In this document: positions 27,447-36,500 of the stretch, in pieces
How positions within the stretch are numbered: the stretch's first letter is position 1
How the letters are laid out: each line of letters starts with the position of its first letter
Source of the DNA: an uncultured Lachnospiraceae bacterium
GTDB taxonomy: Bacteria > Bacillota > Clostridia > Lachnospirales > Lachnospiraceae
NCBI GenBank assembly: GCA_902798585.1
Contig: CADBXF010000004.1
Location: forward strand, 24,339 to 88,338
Length of the DNA stretch: 64,000 nt
Reading direction: 5' to 3'
The notes under the pieces: model-generated
Seen by the model: the letters and a program-made list of their open reading frames with translations, nothing else
The model's database searches: none
What the model was told of the DNA's origin: nothing
Made by a program: the position numbers and the translations under genes

Positions 27447-28322
27447 TTAGCGGGGTTGGAGAGCGGCAATCGCTTGCGATTTATGCAACTTTCGGTATTT
27501 GCTGGGAGAGATTCCGGTTATTTTTTGGAAGGTGCGGAAAAAGAAGGCGTAGCTGGAGAAGCCCAGAATTTCCTGCGCTTCGGCGACGGTCTTGCCTTCG
27601 CGGAGGAGTGACTCGGCGGCACTTATGCGCTGGAGGGTTATGTAGTGGCCGAGGGAGACGTGCATGTGGCTTTTGAAAAGCCGCCCGAGATAGTCGGGGT
27701 GTAAGTAAAAATGCTTGGCAAGGTCGGAAATTCCCGGGTTCTCCTGCAAGTGGTCGGACAGATAAGATATGATGTCGTTGACCTTTTGCTGGGAAGCCGA
27801 AATGGCGAGAGTGCGGGGCTTCTTTTGCGCCTTTTTGAGAACATGAATATCGGAGAGCAGGGCGAAAAATGCCATCAGCGACTCCGACGTGATCCGACCG
27901 TTATGAGAGAGCAATTCATCAAAATGATGGATGAGCTCTCTTTTTTGCGCGACATCCGGAAAAAGAAAGAGCGGCGCGCTGCTTTCTTCAAGGTAATAAA
28001 ACTCGGAGACGCCTTCGCATAAGACTTCCGTCAGCCATTTGTCCTGGACGGTCAGAATGTAGCGCTCATAATTCACACCCGCCTCATGATAAAGCTGGTG
28101 CACGCAGAACGGCGGGATGATTATCAGTGTGCCCGCGGGGACTGCCTGGACGGTGTCGTTTGTCAGCACATCGGGGAGCTCGGTCAGGGTGAAATAGAAC
28201 TCGGTAGCGTTGTGCGAATGGGGTCGGACGGGCGCGAGGGTAGCGGAATTCCGATACGCCACGTCAAAGGGCGGGGCTACATGGAATGTGGGTGTTGCAT
28301 TGTTCGCGGTTTCGTTTGGCAT
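27447..28322 (-). CDS. AraC family transcriptional regulator with cupin-like sensor domain
   Basis: 291 aa from the ATG at 28322, preceded on the - strand by AGGAAAGGAAATCAC; an ATG eight codons upstream lacks a site. Residues ~20-110 form a cupin-like barrel with PHSHNATEFYF, a potential metal or sugar pocket. The last ~100 residues hold two helix-turn-helix motifs (ISDLAKHFYLHPDYLGRLFK; AQEILGFSSYAFFFRTF). It is divergent from the oxidoreductase/isomerase pair, so it most likely activates them in response to their substrate, a sugar or sugar acid. Confidence 0.93.
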   Translation of the reverse strand: MPNETANNATPTFHVAPPFDVAYRNSATLAPVRPHSHNATEFYFTLTELPDVLTNDTVQAVPAGTLIIIPPFCVHQLYHEAGVNYERYILTVQDKWLTEVLCEGVSEFYYLEESSAPLFLFPDVAQKRELIHHFDELLSHNGRITSESLMAFFALLSDIHVLKKAQKKPRTLAISASQQKVNDIISYLSDHLQENPGISDLAKHFYLHPDYLGRLFKSHMHVSLGHYITLQRISAAESLLREGKTVAEAQEILGFSSYAFFFRTFQKITGISPSKYRKLHKSQAIAALQPR

Positions 28323-28411
28323 GTGATTTCCTTTCCTGACAGGCATTTCCGACAGCTGATTTCAGGGCTTGTGGACAGCGTAGTTCAAAAGTCGGAATAA
28401 TATATAAAATT

Positions 28412-28455
28412 AGTATTCTATATACATATTAATACTTACGCCGATAAATTACAAT
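28412..28455 (+). promoter_or_regulatory. Candidate AraC operator and promoter of the oxidoreductase gene
   Basis: Inverted repeat AGTATT (28412-28417) / AATACT (28431-28436) in a strongly A/T-rich stretch between the divergent genes. A TACAAT -10 sits at 28450-28455. There is no -35 consensus; the repeat ends where it would be, as at an activator-dependent promoter. Confidence 0.55.
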
Positions 28456-28511
28456 AGTCTCAAACAACACAACTCCGACGAGGCAACTCTGACGAGGGAA
28501 GGAAGAAGGCA

Positions 28512-29666
28512 ATGAATGAGGTCAGAATTGGAATCATAGGAATCGGGGGCATGGGAAGCAACCATGCGAAGATGATACTAAGCGGACAGGTGCCGAGACT
28601 GCGCCTTACCGCCGTGGCTGACGTAAGTCAGAGCAGACTGGATTGGGCAAAAGAAAACCTGCCGGAGGACATGGCCCTTTTCTCCGACGGCAGAGCACTG
28701 ATCGATTCCGGAAAATGCGACGCTGTTCTCATAGCGACACCCCATTATTTTCACCCGGAATATGTTGTCTATGCGTTGGAGCACGGAGTTCATGCTCTGA
28801 GCGAAAAGCCTGCGGGAGTTTATACCAAGCAGGTTCGTGCCATGAACGAAGCGGCTGAAAAAAGTGACAAGGTTTTCGCAATCATGTTCAACCAACGCAC
28901 CAACTGCGTGTATCGCAAACTTCATGAGATGATAGAGAGCGGTGAACTCGGGCAGCTCAGGCGCGTGAACTGGATTATTACGGACTGGTATCGCACCCAG
29001 GCGTACTACGATGCTGCGGGCTGGAAGGCGACGTGGGACGGCGAAGGCGGCGGAGTCTTGTTGAACCAGTGCCCTCACCAGCTGGATTTGCTGCAGTGGC
29101 TCTGCGGATTGCCCGTAAAAGTTCGCGCGTTTTGCCATGAGGCGAAGTGGCACGACATCGAAGTGGAAGATGACGTGACAGCGTACATGGAGTTTGGGAA
29201 TGGCGCAACGGGCGTGTTCGTGACCACTACCGGGGACGCTCCCGGCACCAATCGTTTGGAGCTGACTTTTGAAAAAGCTAAGATCGTTTGTGAGTACGAC
29301 CGGCTGACTTACGACCGCCTCACTGTCAACGAAAGAGACTTCTGCCGGACCGAAAAAAACGGCTTCGCCAAGCCCCAAACAGAGCGCATCACCGTGGAAA
29401 CCGACGGCAGGAACGAGCAGCATGCAGGCGTCCTTAAAGCGTTTACGGCACGAATTCTGGACGGCACTCCGCTTATCGCGGACGGCACCGAGGGAATCCG
29501 CGCGCTGATGCTTTCGAATGCCATGTTTCTTTCGTCATGGCTCGACAGGACCGTTACGTTACCGATCGATGAGGATCTGTTCCTTGCGGAGCTTAACAAA
29601 AGAAGAAGCACATCCAAAAAGAAAGAAGCCACCGGCATTGTTTTTGATACCACGGGAACATATTAG
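28512..29666 (+). CDS. Gfo/Idh/MocA family oxidoreductase
   Basis: 384 aa. The N-terminal Rossmann fold has GIIGIGGMGSNHAK (residues ~7-20) for NAD(P), and the family's EKP motif is at LSEKPAGVYT. The C-terminal alpha/beta domain has a GGVLLNQCPHQLDLLQW segment containing the usual Asp/His pair for sugar binding. These enzymes oxidise or reduce sugars, inositols or sugar-derived aldehydes; the substrate here is unknown. It is followed 9 bp later by a sugar isomerase/epimerase, a common pair in inositol or rare-sugar catabolism. Likely controlled by the divergent AraC protein. Confidence 0.93.
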   Translation: MNEVRIGIIGIGGMGSNHAKMILSGQVPRLRLTAVADVSQSRLDWAKENLPEDMALFSDGRALIDSGKCDAVLIATPHYFHPEYVVYALEHGVHALSEKPAGVYTKQVRAMNEAAEKSDKVFAIMFNQRTNCVYRKLHEMIESGELGQLRRVNWIITDWYRTQAYYDAAGWKATWDGEGGGVLLNQCPHQLDLLQWLCGLPVKVRAFCHEAKWHDIEVEDDVTAYMEFGNGATGVFVTTTGDAPGTNRLELTFEKAKIVCEYDRLTYDRLTVNERDFCRTEKNGFAKPQTERITVETDGRNEQHAGVLKAFTARILDGTPLIADGTEGIRALMLSNAMFLSSWLDRTVTLPIDEDLFLAELNKRRSTSKKKEATGIVFDTTGTY

Positions 29667-29675
29667 GAGGAAGCC

Positions 29676-30536
29676 ATGAAGATTTACGAGAAAATCAGCG
29701 GATTTGCAGACGAGATTGCGCAGGAACTCGACGTTCAGATTGAAGCCGTAAGCCGGCTTGGCATACAATACATCGAGATGCGCGGAGTTGACGGAAACAA
29801 TCTTATTTATCACCCCGATGAAAAGGTTAAGGAAATTAAGCAGAAGCTGGAGGATGCCGGAATAAAGCTCTCCGCACTGGGTTCGCCCCTTGGGAAAATC
29901 GGCATCGAAGATCCTTTCGAGCCGCATTTTGAGGAGTTCAAGCGCGCTTGCGAAATCGCGCACAGGATGGATACGAAGAACATCCGTATGTTCAGCTTCT
30001 ACATCCCGGAGGGAAAGGAAAAGGAGTATAAGGGCAAAGTCTTCGACCGGCTCGGGAGATTTGCGGATTACGCCGGCCGGAACGACATCGTCCTTCTTCA
30101 TGAAAACGAAAAGGGGATATACGGCGCAAAAGCACCTGAGTGTCTTGAAATCATGAAGAAGCTCGGCAGCGATCATTTCCGCGCCATCTTTGACTTCGCC
30201 AATTTTGTGCAATGCGGCCAGGATACGCTTGAGGCCTACGATCTGCTGAAGGACTACGTGGATTACATTCATGTCAAGGACGCCCGCAAGGAGAACGGTA
30301 CCGTTGTGCCTGTGGGCTATGGCGACGGAAATGTGGAAGCGATTCTCAAAAAGCTGTTTGCAAGCGGATTTGACGGCTTTCTTTCGCTGGAGCCTCACCT
30401 CTTTGATTTCAAGGGATTCGAGGGGCTTGAGCGGGGACGGACGGCGTCTCTTTCGCAGAGCGGGCAGGCGTTAAGCGGTGCGGAAGCATTTGCCGTTGCA
30501 CACAGGGCTTTGTGCGAGGTGCTTGACAGGATTTAA
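29676..30536 (+). CDS. Sugar phosphate isomerase/epimerase (AP endonuclease 2-type TIM barrel)
   Basis: 286 aa TIM barrel of the xylose-isomerase-like / IolE-IolI superfamily. Metal-site residues are visible in strands: Glu in GIQYIEMRG and LLHENEKG, Asp in RAIFDFANF, His in DYIHVKDAR, Glu in FLSLEPHL. It probably isomerises the product of the preceding oxidoreductase. Start follows TTAGGAGGAAGCC. Second gene of the AraC-linked operon; followed by an IS fragment. Confidence 0.92.
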   Translation: MKIYEKISGFADEIAQELDVQIEAVSRLGIQYIEMRGVDGNNLIYHPDEKVKEIKQKLEDAGIKLSALGSPLGKIGIEDPFEPHFEEFKRACEIAHRMDTKNIRMFSFYIPEGKEKEYKGKVFDRLGRFADYAGRNDIVLLHENEKGIYGAKAPECLEIMKKLGSDHFRAIFDFANFVQCGQDTLEAYDLLKDYVDYIHVKDARKENGTVVPVGYGDGNVEAILKKLFASGFDGFLSLEPHLFDFKGFEGLERGRTASLSQSGQALSGAEAFAVAHRALCEVLDRI

Positions 30537-30554
30537 AAACTGCCTACCGAAATT

Positions 30555-30670
30555 GATATGTACCCTCTTTACTGGACAACCAGTAAGGAGGGTATTTTCA
30601 TGCGTTATAGCTACGAGTTTAAAAGAAAATGTGTTGAGTTGTTTCGCGAGGGAAAAGAGGTGACTGCGGG
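30555..30670 (+). mobile_element. Remnant of an IS3-type insertion sequence (left end and start of orfA)
   Basis: Starts at the TGTACCCTC-like end and contains a hairpin CCCTCTTTACTGG (30563-30575) / CCAGTAAGGAGGG (30580-30592), the ribosome binding site of orfA and its first ~23 codons. No inverted-repeat right end, no orfB and no target duplication were found within the next few kb, so it is a fragment. The hairpin may also end transcription of the upstream isomerase gene. Confidence 0.65.
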
Positions 30671-30701
30671 CACTTCTTTTTCTGCATTTTTTGCGGTATA
30701 G
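30600..30701 (+). pseudogene. Truncated IS3-family transposase OrfA
   Basis: The first ~22 residues, MRYSYEFKRKCVELFREGKE, match the helix-turn-helix start of IS3-type OrfA proteins (~100 aa). After about residue 23 the frame enters unrelated A/T-rich DNA and stops at 30701, giving 33 codons. A good ribosome binding site (AAGGAGGG) remains, so a short peptide could still be made, but transposition activity is not possible. Confidence 0.7.
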
Positions 30702-30710
30702 TATAGGAGC

Positions 30711-30760
30711 GGAAAAAGTTGAAAAAAGTTGAAAAAAAGTTGAAAAAAAGTAAAAAAAGT
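30711..30760 (+). repeat. Phased A-tract repeat upstream of the ECF promoter
   Basis: Four to five units of GTTGAAAAAA-type sequence with a period of about 10-11 bp, ending right at the -35 element at 30762. Helically phased A-tracts bend DNA and can act as UP elements. Confidence 0.75.
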
Positions 30761-30761
30761 T

Positions 30762-30789
30762 TGTAACAAATCGGTGATTGCTCCGTCTA
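30762..30789 (+). promoter_or_regulatory. Candidate ECF-type autoregulatory promoter
   Basis: TGTAACA (30762-30768), 15-bp spacer, CGTCTA (30784-30789). This -35 AAC / -10 CGTC pair is the form used by many Firmicutes ECF sigma factors for their own operons. It lies 36 bp before the sigma gene. Confidence 0.7.
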
Positions 30790-30824
30790 ATCGACGAGAT
30801 CAAAAGAAAGGGAAGCTCGAACGC

Positions 30825-31313
30825 ATGGACAAGAACACCGCGGAAAAATTGTATGAAGCTTTTTACATGAAGGTGTTTTCCTATGTTATGACTCTTACGA
30901 GCAACCAGAATGACGCCATGGAGATTACGCAGGAAACATTTTACAGGGCAATCTCCACAACACATGAATTTCGAGGGGAGAGCGAGAGCTACACATGGCT
31001 GTGCGCAATCGCGAAGAATCTCTTTATCGATGAGAAACGGCGCCATTCGAGGTTTGAGGATGTACCGCTCGAAGAGCTGCAGGACAGGGAAAAGAGTATA
31101 GAGCAGAGAACGGCAGACGCCGACTCCTCCATACGAATCCACCGGATATTACACACGATGGAGGAACCGTACAAGGAAGTGTTCCAGCTGCGGGTGTTCG
31201 GCGAATTGTCCTTCCGGGAGATCGGATCGATCTTCGGAAAAACGGAAACCTGGGCCCGGGTAACCTACCATCGAGCAAAGATAACGATTAAAGAAAGGAT
31301 GGATAAATCATGA
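30825..31313 (+). CDS. ECF-type RNA polymerase sigma factor
   Basis: 162 aa. Region 2 (~10-80) includes DAMEITQETFYRAI and WLCAIAKNLFIDEKRR. Region 4 (~105-160) includes YKEVFQLRVFGELSFREIG and the ARVTYHRAK recognition helix. Regions 1.1, 1.2 and 3 are absent, so it is group IV. The start at 30825 follows AAAGGGAAGCTCG. The stop overlaps the anti-sigma start by 4 bp (ATGA). It is expected to be held inactive at the membrane by that protein until an envelope signal arrives. Confidence 0.95.
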   Translation: MDKNTAEKLYEAFYMKVFSYVMTLTSNQNDAMEITQETFYRAISTTHEFRGESESYTWLCAIAKNLFIDEKRRHSRFEDVPLEELQDREKSIEQRTADADSSIRIHRILHTMEEPYKEVFQLRVFGELSFREIGSIFGKTETWARVTYHRAKITIKERMDKS

Positions 31314-32254
31314 AATACGAATGCGATGTCATAGAAGATCTCCTTCCGTTGTATAAAGACGGAGCCTGCAGTCCGGCGAGTGCAAAGGCTGTGGAAGAGC
31401 ATTTGACGGAATGCCCGCGGTGCAGCGAGATGCTTGCCCGCATGAATGACATCACCATCGATGAGATGATGATCAGCGAGAAGGAAAATGTAATCGGTTC
31501 GCAGACGCGATATTTCAAGAGAAGAAGCACGCTGGTCGGCAGCGTGTTTGCGGGAATTTTCGCACTTCCGATTCTGGTTTGTCTGATTGTCAATCTTGCG
31601 ACAGGGCACGGCCTCAGCTGGTTCTTTATCGTGCTTGCCGCAATGCTTATACCGGCGTCACTCACGGTGGTTCCGATGCTTGCAAGGGAGAATCGATTCT
31701 TCCTTTCGATTACATCATTCGCGGTGAGCTTGCTCACTTTGCTCGGTGTGGTCTGCCTCTACACCGGCGGAAAATGGTTCTTCGTTGCGGCATCCGCGTG
31801 CCTGTTCGGACTGACCGTTTTGTTCGGCCCGATGCTTGCCGCAAAATCCCCGCTGCGCGAACGCCTGGGGCGTTCGAAGGGGCTCACGGTTATGGCGGCC
31901 TCCACGGTGACATTTTTCGTGATGATGCTCTGCATCGGTCTGTTCGCAAAGGCGGCCGGCTATTATCGACTGGCGTTCGGAATCTCGGTTCCGGTCGTAG
32001 CGATGGTCTGGGTTTTGTTCCTGCTCATCCGCTACCTGCCGGTCGGAAAAACGGCGAAGACCGGCCTCGTGATTGCCGCAGTCTTCGGCGCGGTGCGCCT
32101 GTGCAACGAACTGATAGTTTTCGTTATGGAGAAAACGCTGGCGAAAGGCGAGGTTATGCTTTACACGCAGACGCCGGATTTGTATCTGTACATCGGAATC
32201 GGTGTCGGGGCGGTTATTGCGCTGCTCGGACTGCTCGGAAAGAAAAGGAGATAA
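31310..32254 (+). CDS. Zinc-finger (zf-HC2) transmembrane anti-sigma factor
   Basis: 314 aa. The N-terminal anti-sigma domain has the HxxxCxxC zinc motif (H31, C35, C38) plus an upstream Cys5. After ~60 residues come about eight hydrophobic helices (residues ~70-312) instead of the single helix and sensor domain of many zf-HC2 proteins, so the signal may be sensed in the membrane. The start overlaps the sigma stop, giving coupled synthesis. Confidence 0.93.
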   Translation: MKYECDVIEDLLPLYKDGACSPASAKAVEEHLTECPRCSEMLARMNDITIDEMMISEKENVIGSQTRYFKRRSTLVGSVFAGIFALPILVCLIVNLATGHGLSWFFIVLAAMLIPASLTVVPMLARENRFFLSITSFAVSLLTLLGVVCLYTGGKWFFVAASACLFGLTVLFGPMLAAKSPLRERLGRSKGLTVMAASTVTFFVMMLCIGLFAKAAGYYRLAFGISVPVVAMVWVLFLLIRYLPVGKTAKTGLVIAAVFGAVRLCNELIVFVMEKTLAKGEVMLYTQTPDLYLYIGIGVGAVIALLGLLGKKRR

Positions 32255-32260
32255 CGGACG

Positions 32261-33208
32261 ATGACGAAGATTAAATATCTGATTTATGCAGCGGTGTTCG
32301 CCGCGGTGCTTCTGTGCCTTGTGGGCTGTGCATTCGGAATCCGGACGCACTATCTGTATAAGGACGGCGAAAAATTCACGGCGGGAGACCGTGTGATTAC
32401 CGAAAAAATCGAGACAATCGATATCGACTATGTCAAAGGTGATGTAAGGCTGACGGCAGGGGAGACCGGGGAGATTACAATCCGGGAGACCTCGGAGAAG
32501 GCGATTGAGGACAAGCTCAAAGTCCATACCTATGTGGACGGAACGACTCTGTATATTCGTTTTGCCGCGTCCGAGAAGCGGTTGGATTTTTACGATCTTG
32601 AGAAGCAGCTTGAAATTACCGTTCCGAACAATATTACCTTCGACAGGATTAAAATCAATATGTCCTCCGGCGATGTGGCCTGCACCGGTATCAAGGCGGA
32701 AACAGTCGAGGCCGAAGCTTCGTCGGGATGTCTTGCCGTGAACGGTGAGGCGAAGAAGATTGAGATGAAAGCTTCGTCGGGAAATCTCACGCTCACCCAG
32801 ACCGGTGAAAGCGACTCCGTTGTGCTTGAGACTTCCTCGGGCAAGATTCGCGCGGAGCTCGGCAATGTCCGCAAACTGAGCGCCGGAGCAAGTTCCGGAA
32901 CCGTTCGCATCTACGCAAACGCGGTTGAAGAGCTTACGGCGGAGACCTCCAGCGGCGATCAGGAATACCGCCTTGTGAATGTGCCGAAGAAGAGCAGGGT
33001 AAATGCGTCCTCCGGCGATGTTACGATGTATCTTCCGATGGAGGCGAATCTGACGGCAGCGCTTGAGGTGTCGAGCGGGGATATTTCCTATGAGCAGCAG
33101 TTTGCCAAGAGGGGCGACAGCTATGTGTGCGGCGACGGCAGCAGTCAGATGTCAATCGAGACTTCCTCGGGAGACATCACCTTCCGACAATACAGCGACG
33201 GGGAGTAA
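32261..33208 (+). CDS. DUF4097-type repeat lipoprotein
   Basis: 315 aa. Signal peptide and lipobox LVGC with Cys23 as the lipidated residue, so it is probably anchored outside the membrane. From residue ~125 it has nine SSG-containing repeats (such as SSGDVAC, SSGNLTL, SSGKIRA) spaced ~20-30 residues apart, as in the DUF4097/DUF4098 beta-solenoid proteins often found next to zf-HC2 anti-sigma genes. The gene lies 6 bp after the anti-sigma stop. A sensing or surface role is likely but unproven. Confidence 0.88.
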   Translation: MTKIKYLIYAAVFAAVLLCLVGCAFGIRTHYLYKDGEKFTAGDRVITEKIETIDIDYVKGDVRLTAGETGEITIRETSEKAIEDKLKVHTYVDGTTLYIRFAASEKRLDFYDLEKQLEITVPNNITFDRIKINMSSGDVACTGIKAETVEAEASSGCLAVNGEAKKIEMKASSGNLTLTQTGESDSVVLETSSGKIRAELGNVRKLSAGASSGTVRIYANAVEELTAETSSGDQEYRLVNVPKKSRVNASSGDVTMYLPMEANLTAALEVSSGDISYEQQFAKRGDSYVCGDGSSQMSIETSSGDITFRQYSDGE

Positions 33209-33384
33209 ACGGTCGGGATTGAATTTACGGTGAAATAACACCGCAGGATATTTTTCATGGTTGCTTCGGGCCGCGGAGTGTGAACATTCAGCTCCGCGGT
33301 CCGTCTTGTCCGGCGATTTACAATCGGAGAAAGAAGACCGAAAAAAGCGGAACGAATTTGTGCAAAAAAACGAACAGAAAATGG

Positions 33385-33414
33385 TTGCATTTTTCGGGGA
33401 GGCTGTGATATACT
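33385..33414 (+). promoter_or_regulatory. Promoter of the carB leader
   Basis: TTGCAT (33385-33390), 18-bp spacer, TATACT (33409-33414). The transcript would start near 33421, giving a leader of ~150 nt before carB. Confidence 0.7.
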
Positions 33415-33454
33415 ATGCAAGGTTCAGACAACGGACCGTTTGCGGAGGTGAAAG

Positions 33455-33514
33455 ATGTTTAAGCATACCCAGCAAAATCGAACCGTATTTAAAATTGATT
33501 GCTTGTTGTATTGA
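33455..33514 (+). CDS. Possible leader peptide of carB
   Basis: 19 codons, MFKHTQQNRTVFKIDCLLY, preceded by a strong GGAGGTGAAAG ribosome binding site. The stop codon ends one base before the stem of the intrinsic terminator at 33515, so a ribosome at its end would cover the 5' arm. This geometry is that of transcription attenuators. There is no run of one codon type to name the signal. It is a short ORF, so coding status is inferred. Confidence 0.5.
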   Translation: MFKHTQQNRTVFKIDCLLY

Positions 33515-33550
33515 CGGAATATTTATCGTTTTAAATATTCCGCTTTTTTT
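33515..33550 (+). terminator. Intrinsic terminator or attenuator before carB
   Basis: Perfect 11-bp stem CGGAATATTTA (33515-33525) / TAAATATTCCG (33532-33542), then CTTTTTTT. It lies 20 bp before the carB start, inside the leader. Confidence 0.88.
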
Positions 33551-33570
33551 AAATCAGGAGGGTGAAGACA

Positions 33571-36500
33571 ATGGCAAAGAGAACAGACATCGACAAGGTA
33601 TTGATCATCGGCTCCGGCCCGATTATCATCGGTCAGGCGTGCGAGTTCGACTACTCCGGAACGCAGGCGTGCAAGGCGCTTCGCAAGCTCGGATACAAGA
33701 TTGTTCTTGTAAACTCGAACCCGGCGACAATCATGACCGACCCGGAAGTGGCGGATGTGACTTATATCGAGCCGCTCAATGTGGATCGCCTTGAGCGCAT
33801 TATCGCGAAGGAGCGCCCGGATGCGCTGCTGCCGAACCTCGGCGGTCAGTCCGGATTGAACCTCTGCGCAGAGCTCAACAAGGCAGGCGTTTTGGATAAA
33901 TACAATGTGAAGGTTATCGGCGTGCAGGTGGATGCCATCGAGCGCGGTGAGGACCGAATCGAGTTTAAGAATACAATGAACGAGCTCGGCATCGAGATGG
34001 CGAGAAGCGAGGTTGCCTACAGCGTTGACGAGGCGCTTGCGATTGCCGACAAGCTCGGTTACCCGGTAGTTCTTCGTCCGGCTTATACGATGGGCGGCGC
34101 CGGCGGCGGCCTTGTATATAACAAGGAGGAGCTCAGCACGGTTTGCGCGAGAGGTCTTCAGGCCAGCCTCGTAGGCCAGGTTCTGGTTGAGGAGTCCGTC
34201 CTCGGCTGGGAGGAGCTCGAGCTTGAGGTTGTCCGCGACTGCGAAGGCAACATGATTACGGTTTGCTTCATCGAGAACATCGACCCGATGGGCGTTCACA
34301 CCGGAGACTCCTTCTGCGCGGCGCCGATGCTTACAATTTCCAAGGAAGTTCAGAAGCGTCTGCAGGAGCAGGCTTACAAGATTGTAGACCGCGTGCAGGT
34401 TATCGGCGGAACCAACGTACAGTTCGCTCATGACCCGAAGAGCGACCGTATCGTTGTAATCGAGATCAACCCGAGAACATCCCGTTCCTCGGCTCTGGCT
34501 TCGAAGGCTACGGGCTTCCCGATCGCTCTTGTTTCCGCAATGCTTGCAACGGGCCTTACGCTTAAGGACCTTCCCTGCGGAAAATGCGGCACCCTCGATC
34601 AGTATGTTCCGAGCGGTGACTATGTAGTAATCAAGTTCGCCCGCTGGGCATTTGAGAAGTTCAAAGGCGTTCAGGACAAGCTCGGCACGCAGATGCGCGC
34701 TGTTGGCGAGGTCATGAGCATCGGTAAGACCTACAAGGAAGCCTTCCAGAAGGCAATCCGCAGCCTGGAGACCGGACGCTACGGCCTCGGCTTTGTGAAG
34801 AATTTCCATGACCTTTCCAAGGAGGAGCTGCTGCAGAAGCTGGCAACGCCTTCCAGCGAGCGTCATTTCGAGATGTACGAGGCGCTTCGCAAGGGCGCTA
34901 CTGTGGATGAAATCCATGACAAGACACATGTAAAGAAGTGGTTCATCGAGCAGATGAAGGAGCTCGTAGAGGAAGAGGAGGCGCTTCTTGCAAAGAAGGG
35001 CAGCGTTCCTTCGGACGAGGTGCTTACCAAAGCGAAGAAGGACGGATTTTCCGATCGCTACCTCGCGAAGCTTTTGGAGGTTTCCGAGGATGATATCCGC
35101 AACCGTCGTCTGCAGATCGGCCTCGAGGAGGCCTGGGAGGGCGTACATGTAAGCGGCACCGAGAACAGCGCTTACTATTACTCGAGCTACAACATCGCTA
35201 AGGATGAGAGCCCTGTAAGCAACAATAGGAAGATTATGATTCTGGGCGGCGGCCCGAACCGTATCGGTCAGGGTATCGAGTTTGACTACTGCTGCGTACA
35301 TGCGGCAATGGCTCTGAAGAAGCTCGGCTTCGAGACGATTATCGTCAACTGCAACCCCGAGACCGTTTCCACTGACTACGATACCTCCGACAAGCTCTAT
35401 TTTGAGCCTCTGACGCTTGAGGATGTTCTGAGCATTTACAAGAAGGAGAAGCCTCTCGGCGTAATCGCTCAGTTCGGCGGCCAGACGCCTCTGAACCTTG
35501 CGGCTTCGCTTGAGAAGAACGGCGTGAAGATTCTCGGAACTTCGCCTGCCGTCATCGACCTCGCCGAGGACCGCGACCTCTTCCGCGCGATGATGGACAA
35601 GCTCGGCATCCCGATGCCGGAGTCCGGAATGGCAGTTACGGTTGAGGATGCCATCGGCCTCGCGAAGAAGATCGGTTACCCTGTCATGGTTCGCCCGTCC
35701 TATGTGCTCGGCGGCCGCGGCATGGAGGTTGTGTACGATGACGACCAGATGACCGAATACATGAATGCGGCAGTCGGCGTAACGCCTGACCGTCCGATTC
35801 TGATTGACCGTTTCTTAAACCATGCGCTTGAGTGCGAGGCGGATGCCATCGCCGACGGTGCGCATGCATTTGTTCCGGCGGTTATGGAGCATATCGAGCT
35901 TGCGGGCGTACACTCCGGCGACTCGGCGTGCATCATTCCTTCGGTTCACATCTCCGCGGAAAATGTTGCCACCATCAAGGAATACACCAGAAAGATTGCC
36001 GAGGAGATGCATGTCAAGGGCCTTATGAACATGCAGTACGCAATCGAGAACGGCAAGGTATTTGTCCTCGAGGCAAATCCCCGTGCATCCCGTACGGTGC
36101 CGCTTGTTTCCAAGGTTTGCAACATCCGCATGGTACCGCTTGCAACCGAGATTATCACGGCAGAGCTCACGGGCCGCAAGTCGCCCGTGCCGGAGCTTAA
36201 GGAGCAGCACATCCCGAACTACGGCGTGAAGGAGGCTGCATTCCCGTTCAATATGTTCCCTGAGGTTGACCCGATTCTCGGACCGGAGATGCGTTCCACC
36301 GGTGAGGTTTTGGGACTCTCGCCTTCCTACGGCGAGGCGTTTGTAAAGGCTCAGGAGGCCATCCAGTCGAAGCTTCCGACCGAGGGCGCCGTGCTGATTT
36401 CCGTAAAGAACAAGGACAAGGCGGAGATGATCGATGTCGCGAAATCCTTCGCTGCCGACGGCTTCAAGATTTACGCGACCGGCGGAACCTACGATGCCAT

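Noticed and set aside
30709..30765. CRISPR-like short repeats
   Set aside because: Units are 10-11 bp with no spacers; better explained as A-tract tandem repeats.
33523..35301. 592-aa reverse-strand ORF over carB
   Set aside because: Antisense to carB; codon-structure artefact of GC-rich coding DNA.
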